DNA from: Neopestalotiopsis rosae
Taxonomy: Eukaryota > Ascomycota > Sordariomycetes > Amphisphaeriales > Sporocadaceae
Assembly (NCBI GenBank): GCA_023078685.1
Contig: JALGAS010000001.1
Location: forward strand, 7,812,001 to 7,876,000
DNA length: 64,000 bases
Direction: 5' to 3'
The translations under genes were made by a program, and so were the position numbers. The stretch's first letter is position 1. The number at the start of each line of letters is the position of its first letter. Below, one piece after another: positions 10,933 through 23,543 of this stretch. The notes under the pieces are model-generated. The model worked only from the letters and a program-made list of their open reading frames with translations. It made no database searches and was not told the DNA's origin.

Positions 10933-10957
10933 TGTTGTTGTTGTTGTTGTTGTTGTT
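10933..10957. repeat. (TGT)n microsatellite
   Basis: About eight uninterrupted TGT units lie roughly 240 bases upstream of the CxxC-protein start codon. On the minus strand the tract reads ACA/AAC repeats in the presumed 5' leader. Confidence 0.9.
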
Positions 10958-13359
10958 CTTATTGTTTTGATTATTGCTCGTGACTGGAAAGATGTTAATA
11001 TGGGTATGAATCTTGAGGGCAAGTGCAACCATACCATGTCAACCATGACGTTGTCTAGAAGTCAGAGTAGGCTTCTGGGAAATCGCAGGCTGTAATCGAG
11101 ATAAATCAACGAGCAAAGGCGCGGGAGTAGTCACGAACTGTAGGGCATGTCAATCTTCCTCGATCATTGCTCGATGTTGCTGCCCACAAACAATTTTTGA
11201 GTCTCGAATTACAAACCAGACTATTGAGATAGCCACCTTATCATGGTTGTTCCTGCCCAACTAAACTCATCCGAGTGACCCGAGAGCGGCTAAGTCAAGT
11301 CGGAAATCAATATACTGGACATCCTCTCTATTTCTCGACACCGTCCTGTTCATCCTTACGACTTGCCTTCCGTCTCGAGGCTTTCATGCCCTGTCGCGTT
11401 GCTTCCCGTTGAAGTCCTCGGCTTTGCCGTAAGGTTCACCAGTCAGGATTTTCGCGCGCAGTTTTCCACGCAAGACGACTACTTGTGCCCTCAACAACGC
11501 CCTTGGGTCAGCCGAAGCATGAAATAACCATCGTAAAGGGCTACTGGCACGACTTTTTGCTGCAGACCAAGAAGGCCTCGACAATGGTGCCAATGAGGCT
11601 GCCCGCTGGTTGCAAGTCAAAAATAACTCTTGACTAAATGAGTCAAATGCGAAAAACTTGACTGAAAGATGTGGGAGAAATATTGACGGGCTGGGACAGG
11701 TTATTAGAAGATCTCGGCAAGCCACAAATAGCACAGCTCCCCAGCGAACTCCTGTCGACCACGCGCCTGTCAAGGGACCACATATTATTCAGTGTCACGA
11801 ATAAAAGAAGTATGATTCATTTGGTCACAATATCAAATAGGACGGACTACTAGTACATTGTAATCCGGACTCCGCGGTCCTGTATAGGTAGATAGGTCGG
11901 AGGTTCTACGTGCTCGACATCCATCTTGAGATGACTGAACTTGCATCCAAGCCCACAGCATAGGAACTGAGGAGAGTGTAATTAAGTATACTTACTCAGT
12001 GTGTACAATTATTAAACATAGTTGAAGAGCCGCATGCAAGAGAAGTAGAGTGACACGCAAACTAGACGCCACAATGGCAGCATTCACACCAAATCTTAGG
12101 ATAGATAAGTGTATAGCAAGCCAGAGGCTGACATCTCGCAGCGCAAGTAGAATACAATACTATCTGTAATGATTCAGATGACTCCGGTAGCAATTATTCG
12201 TTCACTTTCCTTACTAAACGGCTTGAGAGATACTCAATCTCTTCCCCTGCCGTGTCATGATAGCTGCTCTCTACTATGCTTGCGACAAGGTCTCACCAAG
12301 ATAAGCATGAAGCTCAGGACCTTGTGCGCCTCCAAGTCAACGAAACATACGAGCAGAGTACCAGTCGCAATGCGCTGGCCGCGATGGGTATGCAAAGGGT
12401 GGATGTTGATGTGGAGCCCTTTCCGTTTCTCGGCTGGTGATGGTGGATTCGAAAGGCATCCTCGCCCACAACCCGGCCGGCCGGGGAAGCATCCCGTCGA
12501 CTATGGGACGTGCCGATCTTAGTCAAAAGCTACCGGGAGTGGTCGAGCTGGCACTTCCGTGACAGGAATGTTCAACGTCTTTTGTCTCTTGAGCCACACG
12601 AACTCCCATGCTGCTAGCCGCGCTACAAATATGTTTTCGGATCGAACATAGTTCTTTGCTAATCTACGCCTAACACCCTAGCAGCCTCATATACATATAT
12701 ACCTGAAATATATCCTGATATGTTTTGAGTAGAAAATAGAGATATTATCAAATCAAGGCCGTTCCTGTAACCGCTTCTAAGAGTCAAGGTCCTCGTGCTC
12801 GTCGCTGCCAGGCGATCTTCCGCCATGATCCATCTCCTCCTCCAGTCTGCGCTCACTATATGATAATGTAGTTACAGCTGTCCTGACTAATGGCGTGTCA
12901 CATGATCATCCTAACGTTAGAAAGATACAATACCTCCAAAATGACGAATCATTCATTGAAATTGAACGCTGTGCACTCTTATCGTCTGGAGAGCAATAAT
13001 CAGCGAGGGAGCTCGCCGTCAAAAAGTCTTGTCGGCGGGGTTTCAGGCTGTGGATTATGCCGGGATATCATATCATGGAGAATTGGGCCAATTATAAACC
13101 CTGTTTTTGTATTATATTTTCCAGGGACGCACTCCACAATACGCTTGAAAACGTTATGTTCGCGTTTGACTGCCAATTACCTTGCTACTATCGTATCCGC
13201 AGCTCTGCAGGCACGCCCCTCCTCATCAACTCGGATGGTCGTCAATTTCGGAAGTAGGCTGCCACTGCCCATGCAGGATGCTGTGCCAATGAAGAAATCT
13301 GCTTAATAAAGAAGTGACCATGTACATCAATGCGACTGCCGAGGCGGCTTCTTTTCGTG

Positions 13360-13385
13360 TTTTTTTTTTTTTTTTTTTTTTTTTT
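13360..13385. repeat. 26-base T homopolymer
   Basis: This is an unbroken run of T ending 45 bases before the P450 start codon. It lies in the presumed promoter or 5' leader, where poly(dT) tracts can exclude nucleosomes. The exact length could be affected by sequencing error. Confidence 0.9.
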
Positions 13386-13430
13386 GTATTCTTCATCAGT
13401 CCAGCCCTACAAACTTTCATCTCGCCCAGT

Positions 13431-15248
13431 ATGGGTTTGTTCGAATGGTCAGATTTTCCAATGATGGATGACTTCGCGGCGAAGCTAAACGGCGATATCC
13501 TCGTACGCGTCATCCAGATATGGCTCGTCTACCGCATGGCTTTGATGCTTTACAACATCTCACCATGGCATCCCCTATACCATTTCCCGGGTCCAAGGTT
13601 GGCCGGAATGACGTTTCTGTATGAGTTTTGGTTCGACTTTGTCCGCCACGGTCGGTATACTTGGCAGATTCAAAAGATGCACGACAAGTATGGTAAGACT
13701 AGGCCCCCATAGTTGACTCGTGTTTAGACGAAATGTCAAATCCGCTGACGAAATCCAAGGTCCCATTGTGCGCATCAACCCGGAGGAGCTTCATTGCAAT
13801 GATCCAGAGTTTGTTGATGAGATTTATGCTGCTGGCGGTCGCGTCCGTGACAAGTACCAGCACTTTCTCAACGCCAACTCTGGGCCGGTCTCATCTTCGT
13901 CCTTTGGCAGCAGGTTGCACGAGGTTCACCGCATGCGCCGCTCCGCGGTCAACAAATCTTTCTCTCGAACACAGATGAAGATTCTTGAGCCGGAGATTCA
14001 CGAATTGACGCAGTATTTCTGTGACAAGCTACTAGCTTGGGTCAAGGATGAGCCTCTTGACCTCGTAATGGCATTCAGCTGCTTCACCTCTGGTAGCTGA
14101 ACACCAATCTTACCCTCCTGGCAGCAAAAGAATCCCCATTAACTTGAATCCAGACACCATTTCCAACTATGCCTATGGCGAGCCGCTCGGCTTTCTCGCG
14201 CAAGACGGATGGGAAAAGAATTATAAGGAGGCTCTCAACGCCTTTCTACAGACTATGTACATGTTTCGGTTCTTCACACCACTGCGACACCTCGTGGTCT
14301 TGGCCCCGTATACCATGAGCTTAATGCCCACGCACATGGCCAATTTGTTCAAGGAGCTCACCGAGACTCTGCCCTACCACATCCGCAGGGCCACGGACGG
14401 CGAGGCAAAGACGCAGGGTCGCATATTTGCCGACCTCCTCGACTCCAACTTGCCAGATGAGGAGAAGACGATATATCGATTGTCTGGCGAAGGATTCTCG
14501 CTGACGGGTGCCGGGACGGAGACGACTGCAGTAGGTTGAGTTTATATCGCCTCGTGAAAGCGTGATCTTTGCTGAACATTGCCGATAGAACACACTCAGC
14601 GTCATAACATTCCACCTCCTCACCCAGCCCAAGATCAGAGAGCGTCTGGAACAAGAATTGCAGGGACAAGACGCGCGAAACCTAGACTGGCAGACCCTCG
14701 AGCAGCTCCCTTACCTGTACGGCGTCATGTACGAGGGCCTGCGGTTGAGCTACGGGCTGTCCACGAGACTGCCCCGGATCGCCCGCACCGAGATTCTCAA
14801 GTACGAAAGCGCCGATGGCAGGTTTCGCTACGTGGTGCCCATGGGCACGCCCATTGGTATGAGCTCGGCCATCATGCACCACAATGAGGACATTTTCCCC
14901 GACTCGCACGCGTTCAAGCCAGAGCGCTGGATCGATGCCAGCGGACAAAAGAATCTCCGCTTGGAAAGGTACATGATGTCTTTCAGCAGAGGAAGTCGGC
15001 AGTGTGTCGGTATGAAGTAAGTGTTATTTTCATTGAAATTTTTAGAGCCAATAGTCGAAGATGCTGATGTCTGTGATCCTAGCTTGGCTCTGTGCGAGAT
15101 GTATCTCCTCGTGGCCGCGCTGACCCTCCGCGCCCTCCCACATTTGCACCTCTATGAGACCACCGTTGCTGACATCAAATATGATCACGACCTGATGGTA
15201 CCGCAGCCAAAGAGAGGATCAAAAGGTGTGCGGGTTCTGATCAGGTAG
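13431..15248 (+). CDS. cytochrome P450, trichodiene-oxygenase-like clade
   Basis: Five exons are inferred: 13431-13692, 13760-14092, 14154-14530, 14589-15016 and 15083-15248. The introns are 58-67 bases and the product is 521 residues. An N-terminal membrane anchor region is followed by a proline-rich hinge (FPGPRLAG). The I-helix AGTETTA lies at about 318-324, the ExxR motif is EGLR, and the haem loop FSRGSRQC places the ligand at Cys463. Segments such as GPIVRINPEELH resemble the fungal clade usually annotated as trichodiene oxygenase (CYP58-type). That name is no proof of trichothecene chemistry, and no terpene synthase is visible here. Intron 2 has an unusual GTAGCT donor, but joining there restores the expected FTSDTIS. 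The frame is intact throughout. Confidence 0.9.
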
Positions 15249-15417
15249 CTCAAAACTCCGGACTCATTGCTAGTGCCATGTGCAGCGTGTTGAAATAGAA
15301 GTAGCAATTTTCTGCAAGGCAAAGGGAAGGGGCACATTCTTCTGTGTAGCTGTGGACCGGAAGTAGAAAGTTATTTTGAGTCAAATGTTGCCCTTCCACT
15401 GGTACCAATGCCAAACA

Positions 15418-18400
15418 TTAATTCAAGTGGCGTTTCTCCTGATCAATCCTCCCACCTGCATCAATTCCATAACGCCCATCCGGCCACCAGCCCAACCCAA
15501 ATACCAAATTTTCCCAAACGCCTTGCCTCATTAACCCCGAATCATCAATCCACTCGGCCCCCTCCGGAATAAGCAGCGCCCGTCTCCGGTCTTCTTCCTG
15601 ACCCTTCCACAGCTCGCCGCCCGCCAGCAGCGCCGCGGTCCCGGCAATGCTCGTGGGGTTATGCGGCAACAGGCCGCCCGTGCGCATAAAGACCCACGAG
15701 AGCGCCACGCAGACGGCCATGATGCCCAACAGAACTTGGAGCGCGATCTTCGGCCCCCGATTTTGTACGATTCTGGACTCCTGCGACGCGCTCGCGACGC
15801 CGTCTTGTACCGGAGAGGCCGAGTATAGTCCCGAGACGACAATGACCAGCCATGGCCCAATAATGGCCGATAGAGAGGTGCATGCGGTTGCAAGCTGTCG
15901 CCGTTTGATTGATGATAAAAGCTGTAGCAGCGGTATACGACCGAGATCGTGGTTGAAAAGGCTGCGATCGGATGTAGCGCCTTTTGAAAGCGCGTGATAC
16001 GGCGCCATTAGGTTGGTACCAAAGTTGATCAAGGAATAGAGAGATCCGACCCCAAACATGATGACGGCAGGTATAATCGTCATTCCGTACTGTGCCGCAG
16101 CGGGCGCTCTTGTCGTTGCGATGCCACTCGACCTATCAGAAACTTGCTGTACTCCTTCCAGGCATCCAATCAAGGCGAGTGACAGAAGTATGGCCAATAC
16201 CTTGCACCAAGCTCGAATAGCCATTGGTTGCCACCAGTCCATGGATCCGTCCTCTACCGACATGGTCCTCGCTGGTCGGGCCGCCGGGTTCATGCCCTCG
16301 CGCACAATGGCAAACGTAAAGTTGAACGTCTTGGGCGTCAAGGTAAAGAAGCGCTCATGGAACAGACTGTGGCGTAAATGTGCTAAGTTCGACCGGAAAT
16401 AATGACTGAGTTCGCCGTTGCACTGAAGAAGCAGAGCGATTCCGCCTATACTTCGCGGATCTCGCGGTACAACCTCTTGTGGTCGCCTAAACAGCACTGC
16501 AATAGAGACACCAAGACAGACTAGAAGGAGCGTAACAACTACAGCAGTAGCAGCCAAGCAAACTTGGACTCTATCTTCTGAACGAGTAGATGTGCCAGTA
16601 ATGGCTTGCTGGCGACTGTTGAGCATATTTTGACTGACAACCAAAGAAGCCATTCCTGAGTACACGATATTGAGACGGCTCGCAAAGACGCCAGTATCAA
16701 GGAAAGGTTCGAGGTAAATAGCGTTTGAGCCCGGCGTCAGTATTTCTGTAGATGCGAGGCGAAGGAAATTGTTCTTCGCAATTGTGGTGTTCAAAGGTTG
16801 TGTAATGGCTGTCGTATTCGCCAAAGATGTCGATTTTACAATGTAATCGAGCAGCTCAAACGAATCAAGGCCTTCCAACTGCCCGCTCCCTTGTCTCCAA
16901 CCGTCCCAATCGATAGATGGGAGTAATTGTGGTGAGCTCAAGGTCACCTCTACATCTTGAAAAGAGTAGCTCGGCTCGCAGAAAAGTGCACTTGGATAGC
17001 AAATTAGAAAGATAACGACCAATGCAAAAAGCGAACCGACTCACCTTGAATTAAGCAAGGACATACTGGCATCGACCACAGTCACAACTGACAAGAGCCG
17101 CTTCGTTTGATCTGGGCACGACACTATCTGGTTTGTGCCCATGTAATTTCTCGAAGACGATACATTCAACCATCCGTTGGATTCTGCATCCGCTACGAGT
17201 GGTAGTTGAACCGTCGTACTGCAAGTATCGGAAACATAGGTGAAAGTCGCAGCGCGATTGCTGCGCGGGCCCCGATATTCCTCTGCCATCCGAGCTTTCT
17301 CGCATGTCAGGGTCGGGAAGAAGGCCCCCACGACAGCCGAATATTTGGAGTTTCTGGTTGCAAGAAAACTGTCCTGCGGAGCAAAAGGTTCGAAAGTTGC
17401 ATTACTTGTTACAAAATCCGGCCAGGCCAGATTCCCCGCCAAGATGTTGTTGTATAAAGTAGCGATTGTACCATTGAGTCCCCCCGGATCCCAAGACGTA
17501 GCATCAATAGCTGCACTCCTGACGAGGTCGGCGTCGCTATTTGTGCTTACTCTCTCAACTTGAAACAATCCCGTCGAAAATAATACCTACAAGACATCAA
17601 AATTTGTGTTAATAAAAATAGGGAATTTGATTGACTTACAACGACATTTAGTATAGCGGCCCCAGAAATAGTCAAGATTGGCACAAGACTTCCCGTCTTG
17701 AATGACTTGACAACTGCAGCAGGCCATATTGGCGTTATCAAATCAAGAAAGACGGACCTTTCAGCAGATGCCGGGCCGTTCTTCATGTTAGCCCACGGCT
17801 GAAGCAGTCTTGCCGTGAAATCAACACGACTCCATAATGCCAAGAGGAGAAAGACAACTAGATTATGGAAGTTAGCAGCCATGTTGTTGTAAAATAGAAG
17901 GCTTTGTCATACCTGCGCTGGGAATATATTTGAAAAAATGAATCAAGTTTTCAGAGCCCAGGTCTGATCCTAGCCCTTGATTTCTCGAAGAGACCAAGTA
18001 CAATGCGAACACAACGACAGCGACTGTCGCAAAACTAACAGCAAGTCCTATCAACAGGTAGTCACGAAGCCACACGGGATTCCAATAAGCCCGCGAGCTC
18101 GTCAACGACTGACCAGCCTTGGCCGGGGGCCCGTGAATCGTCTTGGCCCGCACGACATCGTCAAAGGGAATTCCCCGATAAGATCCTTCGCTCGATCTTC
18201 TAGTTTCCGTCGGTGATTCCAGTATCGTTTGGCCGAGCGCGAGCCCGGGTTCCTGTCCAAACTCTACATCTTCGGACCAAGGTGGAAGCGTGCCTAGGCT
18301 GTCCTGAGGAATATCGGCGACTGGAGAGAACTGACTCGTCACCGGGACTACTGGCCGCACTGGGCGACTACGAAAAGATGGGCGCACACGAAAAGACGAA

Positions 18401-18585
18401 ACCGGGGAGACATTGTAGTTGGCGGCTTCCTGTACCCTGCGCCAGCGTCTGCTTGCGTCGCGATGAGGGGTATGCTGCTCATCCTCGGTCAATGGGGAGA
18501 GAGGCGAGACATCGTGCTGTGCTCTATACTCATCCGGCGTCAAAGACACAGCCGGACTCACGTCTCCAGGACGCAGTCTCTCCAT
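15418..18585 (-). CDS. DUF3433 multi-pass membrane protein
   Basis: Four exons are inferred: 17913-18585, 17640-17857, 17045-17586 and 15418-16990. The introns are 55, 53 and 54 bases and the product is 1001 residues. The first in-frame ATG at 18583-18585 is taken as the start. A polar N-terminal region of about 165 residues precedes the first membrane helix. Two copies of a membrane/extracellular unit follow, each with several helices and an N-glycosylation-rich loop. The segment LLLALWSRVDFTARLLQPW is the hallmark of the fungal DUF3433 family (Pfam PF11915). Members have no established biochemical role. All exon joins preserve frame, including NS|SALFCEPS at the last junction. The gene is convergent with the P450, with 169 bases between their stops. 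Confidence 0.85.
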
Positions 18586-21500
18586 GACAACAGTCTGCGC
18601 GTAGGAACCATAGTTCAAAGTGGTGTGGTGTAAGAAGAGGTGTTTTCAAAACAATTTGTGTACGGAAAGATTGGGCTCGCAGCTGAGTAAGTTGTGCTAC
18701 AGCCTACAGCTACTATGCTGAGAGGGTGGCTGCCCGCCTGCAAGGGATCGGCGGTGATGACCGTCAGCACGAGGTAACTCCACCCAAAGTCGGGCTTGAC
18801 GACTCATAGCCTGATGTAGGGCCTTGATGCAGTCATGCAATTGCGGATCGGAGGGTGCTGGCAGTGCATACTGCTCGCGGAAGGATTTGGACCGATCAGA
18901 GACACCTCAAAACCGTCTGTCCCATCAGAGCAACTGAATGCGATAATCCAATGTTACACTGCATTTGCACGTCTCACAGATGCTCACAGGGGTTCTGCAC
19001 TCTTTTTGTCTGAGAAGTGCGGGGGTTCTCAGAAAGGCCACTCAGCTGCGTTATAGTATGCAGCTTATTCTTTAAGCGAGCCCAATTGACAGCCCGCCCA
19101 ATCTTTGAGATCTAGATTAATGTGGTAGGTAGGCAAAGACGAAACAAAACAGCCAAGCACCAAGACGCTCTTGCTCACCGCGTGGCGCAATGCAGTCATG
19201 CTTTGCGGGAGCGTCCTCCTACTACGGTTCCTGCGATTACAGCACGTGCGTTTTATCTCTGGTGGTTGCTGACGGGGTTCTTTCTCATCCAGTTCACTGG
19301 CCGCTAACTATGGCCTTCCTTTGCGAGCCTCAAGGACGAGTTGACGACGGTTGACGTGATGATCCAATCACTCGACAGACGATCATCTGGTCGCTGTCGT
19401 CAGTAATACTGGGATGGGAATCCCGCCAGACTTGGATCGGGCCCGAGTTGAGCCTCAAGTCGTAGAGGTAAATATAGCAACTGCTTGCTCGTAACTTGAA
19501 ACTACGTGATCTTCGAAGCAGCTTGTCGAGAACTGAGACGAGGGATAGAGTTCCCGGACGAATCGGTGCACCAAGGGTTAACGGCAATTGTAGTGCTGGC
19601 AAGCAAGCAAGTCCGAGAGTAGGGATACATTGATGCAGCTTACTGATTGGCGCTCTGCAGTGATACTAGTACCGTGAAAGAGTGAATGCTTACTCGATCT
19701 CCGTGAAGTGTCGCCTCGTGAGTCTAGCGAGTCTAGCTAAAGCAGCTCGCTTGAAGGCCTTCCGTTTGTTTACAGTACGCCTCGGGTACTGTGGACAATA
19801 ATTTTGATAATGCACCTATCTGAACTACTTACCGCGATGCGTTTTTGGGTACTGCAAGAAAATGTTCAAACGCGGATGAGGGAAGTCGGTGAAGATGATT
19901 GCATAGCTTGTCGTATAGCCTGGGGCGCGGAGCCACGTGGCACAGAAGCAAGGCAAGGCGATTGCTACAAAAGTTTGGTTAGAAGGGTCGTAGATGACTG
20001 ACTGACAGAAGAGGAAAACGCGGTTGGAAAGTTCTCCAAGGTGGCACGGGTAGACAGGCGTCTTATTCTATAATTAGATTGAGGACCCAGCTCCGGGCAT
20101 ACGGGAATCGCGGGTTTTGCGGTCGCCTGAGGAGAACGTGAGATGCACTGACCCGGGGAATGATCCAAACAATTCCAGCATGGACTGGCTTCTGTTTGGA
20201 GGGAATGCAAGACATCTTTACAGACAACCAAAAGTCGCGAGGCTGCTTGCTGCTTGCCAAAGACCGACAAAACTCTCGTTTGCTCGAGTGCGTCCCGGTG
20301 AAAGGGATTTTCAAAGACAGCTCCCGAAAAAGGCACTACCGATGCTGACTCCGACCTGATTTGGGTGTGTAGGATTGGACCAGCCACATTTCTGCGGTCA
20401 TGATTGATAGGCGGGTAAAGTCGCTCATCACTGCAGCCTCGGGATAGTTAATTTGTAGTCTCGTGACTTGAAGCTGCAGTAAGATGCATATATGCTGCGT
20501 CCGGAACACGGCGCTCCTAGACCGCGACGACCGAGGACCCGCACAACAGTATGGGCTCCGAGATCCAAAAGGCAACGGACCTTGACTGGACCGGCAATGC
20601 GGATAAGGGAGGACAACTTCAAGAAAAGGTGCACCAGTCAGCCCAAGCTCTGTCCACTGTGGCGCGGTTTACGCATCGACAAACTTGACAGCTTTGGACC
20701 ATGAACAACAAGTGGGCTGAGAAGGAAGTTTGCGTTCGAGCAACGGAAGAATGTGTTGGGGGTGGTTTGTTCATCCCGTCTCAGTTGGTCAGCCCAGTCC
20801 ACTTCTCCTTTTTAGAGGTGGAAACGTAGAAAGACGTGGTTTCCATGGCGGCACAGCTACGGAACTGCTGTTGCTCCATATGGCACAAGCAGTGCAGTAT
20901 TGTCAGCTCATGGTGAGAGACTCATTGAGCCAGTCGTGGTATTGGTTTTCAGCTCAACCGCGATATGTTGTCCCTTCCACCATGGATGGTAGAGATGCCA
21001 GATAGTGTGCCGAACCGGCGGTTCGGCGGTGATTGTATGATTGCGATATCCATACCAAGCTTCCTTGCGTAAGCCCTCCAGGGTTTTTTTTTTTCCGGCA
21101 CGGCGGCCATTAGAGTGCGTGATGGTATCGTGCGTGCACGGATGCAGCAATCGAAACCCGCCGACCACTGAGGATTTACTCTAGAAACATCGAAATGATA
21201 AGATGGTGAATTAAAGGACTGATATCGCCCAATAAAAGTCTCTCAAGACCCTTCGAGATGCCATTGCATTAGAGCGGCGGGCAATTTCCATGCACAATCA
21301 TGTTTCCTTCCCCTTCCTCCAGACTTGAGCAATTTTCCTCAATCTGGGGAAGCATTCGAGGTGGACTCTCGCTGCAAGATGTGACGTCGACATGCGTCTT
21401 CCCAGTAGCGCTATCGCTTGGGGGTCACCTAGTGTCCACCCAGCCCACCAAGCTGGACTTCCAACAACCACAAAACCACCATAAGGCCCGTGGCCCTATG

Positions 21501-23543
21501 GCCCTGTTGTCCTTTAGGTTAGGCAGGCCGTAGCCTTGGGAAACGGTGAAATTCCTGAGCTCTTCCCACTAAAGAGGCACAGGCCAGGCCGACTATCAGT
21601 GCCGCCAGCCGCTCAGAGCGACAAAACAAAACAAATAAAGATTCATCAAAAGGCTTTCCAGCACCTCGCACTCGGGGGATTGCTGAGCACTCAAATTTCT
21701 TGCAGACCTGCCAAGCAGCTAGGGGCCGATGTGGACTTGGTTTTCTTGCAACACCAAGCCCAGCAGCGCCTGGGCACTTCTGGGCATTCGTATGTTTTCT
21801 GCCCCGCCATGCAGAAATTTTTGTTTGGCTTCTTGTTTTGATCAGACGACAGCTCCAAAGTTTCCACGGGCATGGCTCCGGAGCTTTATGTGCGATGAAT
21901 GAATTTCAATGATCCATTATACCGAAACCCAGTATATTCGTACAATACAAACCAATATTTCTTCCCGACATGGGCAAGTACTTGCATATGGCTTTGTAAC
22001 ATATATTGGATTGTACATAGTATAGTGGTCATCATTGGACCTACAGTAGCCTCTGCAAAGCCGCTAGAAATAATCAATACAAGACGCTTGCGCAGAAAAG
22101 CCACAGATGTTACCATCGGTCATGTGCGGTCAGCTGAATTTCCCCAGGCGTCGTTGTAATGATGGATTTGGTCCATGACAATGGAGACACTCAAGCTGTA
22201 CACATTGATCTAAGACCTGGGCGTCCCCAAGTCTCAAATAGTGTGAGTAAATATGACTGTATGAACTTGCCTTTACAACGGTTACCCCCACGTCATGATT
22301 GAGGGACTTCACCTGGACCGCTACCAACGATTAGACGAACTGGTGATCTTCTTGTGTCTCGTGAACAGCCATCAATGGTCCCTCATTCTGCTTCAGTGTA
22401 CGATTTTCACCACATGCATGACTTTTGCAGGATAAATCTGCAGATATACTGAGTCGCTCACGCCGGTGGTAGCCAAGTAAATGGAGCATCTCGAGCATTC
22501 GTTCCAATCACATCGGAAAAGCGGCAACGATTGTCGTGCTCCCAAGAACAACCCGTGGGGATTTTGCGCTGTACTGCCCACCTCCATAGGCCCTACGAGC
22601 CTATCAGCAACCCCAATGCGCTGACAATCCGAGGCTCGGCGCCCTGAGGGTGACCCCGGCCCTGCCGCAACAGATGCCCCGCCCTAAGAGTGCCTAGCTT
22701 GCCTAGCAGCGCTAGACCCCTGCTTCATGTACCCACTTGTCCATCGGGCCCCAGTCATGCCGCCCCAAATCCTCATCATCATCGCATGGAGCTTCTGGGT
22801 GTGAAAAAAAAGCTAAAAGCGTTTGGTCCTGAGTTCTGGCTTCGTAACCACTCCGTACCTTGATTGTTTTGTTGTTATTTGTTATGCTGTCGGCATCATC
22901 TGTCGTCGTGCAATTGATGCTCTTCTGTCGATAGCCAGTCAACTCGAGCCCGACTCGTAGTTGCTGACCGCGTCTTTCTTCGACAAGACGAAAAGCTCAA
23001 GCTGTCGTTGCATTCCCGCAGCTTCGTGGCTTGAGAGTACCACCTGAGGTAGATACGAAAACCAGCCGGTACCTTACAACGCTCAAGTTGCGCACCAGCC
23101 AGCCAGCCAAGCTTTCAAGCATCAGAGAAGAAGAAAAAAAAACAAAAGAGCCGAAAACTTCTAGTCTCTTGTAGCTCTCGCTCGCATCTTCTTGTTTTTC
23201 CCTCAACATTTTTCTCTGCTTTGTCTAGCAAAACTTGCCAGCGAATTGGCAATCAAGTCTTGCTCTGAATGCATCGAGGCCACCGACTATCTGGGGTTGC
23301 CGTCATTGATTGGGGGGTTTCGAGCTGCACCGCGCAGAAATCACGACGCCCATCGATTCGCTCCGGATGCGCTTCGGTCTTCACTCCCGCCTCTGATCAA
23401 CGGCCAAACTAAATAATAGAGTTTGGTGACTCCGTGGGGGAACCAGGACGCAAAAGACCCTTTCTTCGTGGGGTTACATCATCTGAATTTTTTATCTTCC
23501 CTTTTGCAGCCAACACACGAGTGCAAAGGAAAAAACATAAACA
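18586..23543. other. long gene-free stretch
   Basis: Almost 5 kb lies between divergent genes. Short open frames occur on both strands (longest about 140 codons) but show no domain, signal peptide or consistent splice structure. The last 450 bases contain the pyrimidine-rich tracts usual for a fungal 5' leader and probably belong to the antiporter transcript. GC-rich patches occur near 22600-22700. I saw no terminal repeats or transposase coding. Confidence 0.5.

Larger units (their letters stand above)
10696..13430. other. intergenic with simple repeats
   Basis: About 2.7 kb lies upstream of both the CxxC protein and the P450. It contains a TGT trinucleotide tract and a 26-base T run, listed separately. 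I found no gene, RNA gene or transposon remnant that I could support. Confidence 0.5.

Noticed and set aside
11384..11773. A minus-strand frame of 129 codons
   Set aside because: Its composition is mixed, with no recognisable motif and no plausible flanking exons.
13431..15248. A trichothecene cluster around the P450
   Set aside because: No trichodiene synthase or other pathway gene is visible in the window; clade resemblance alone is not enough.
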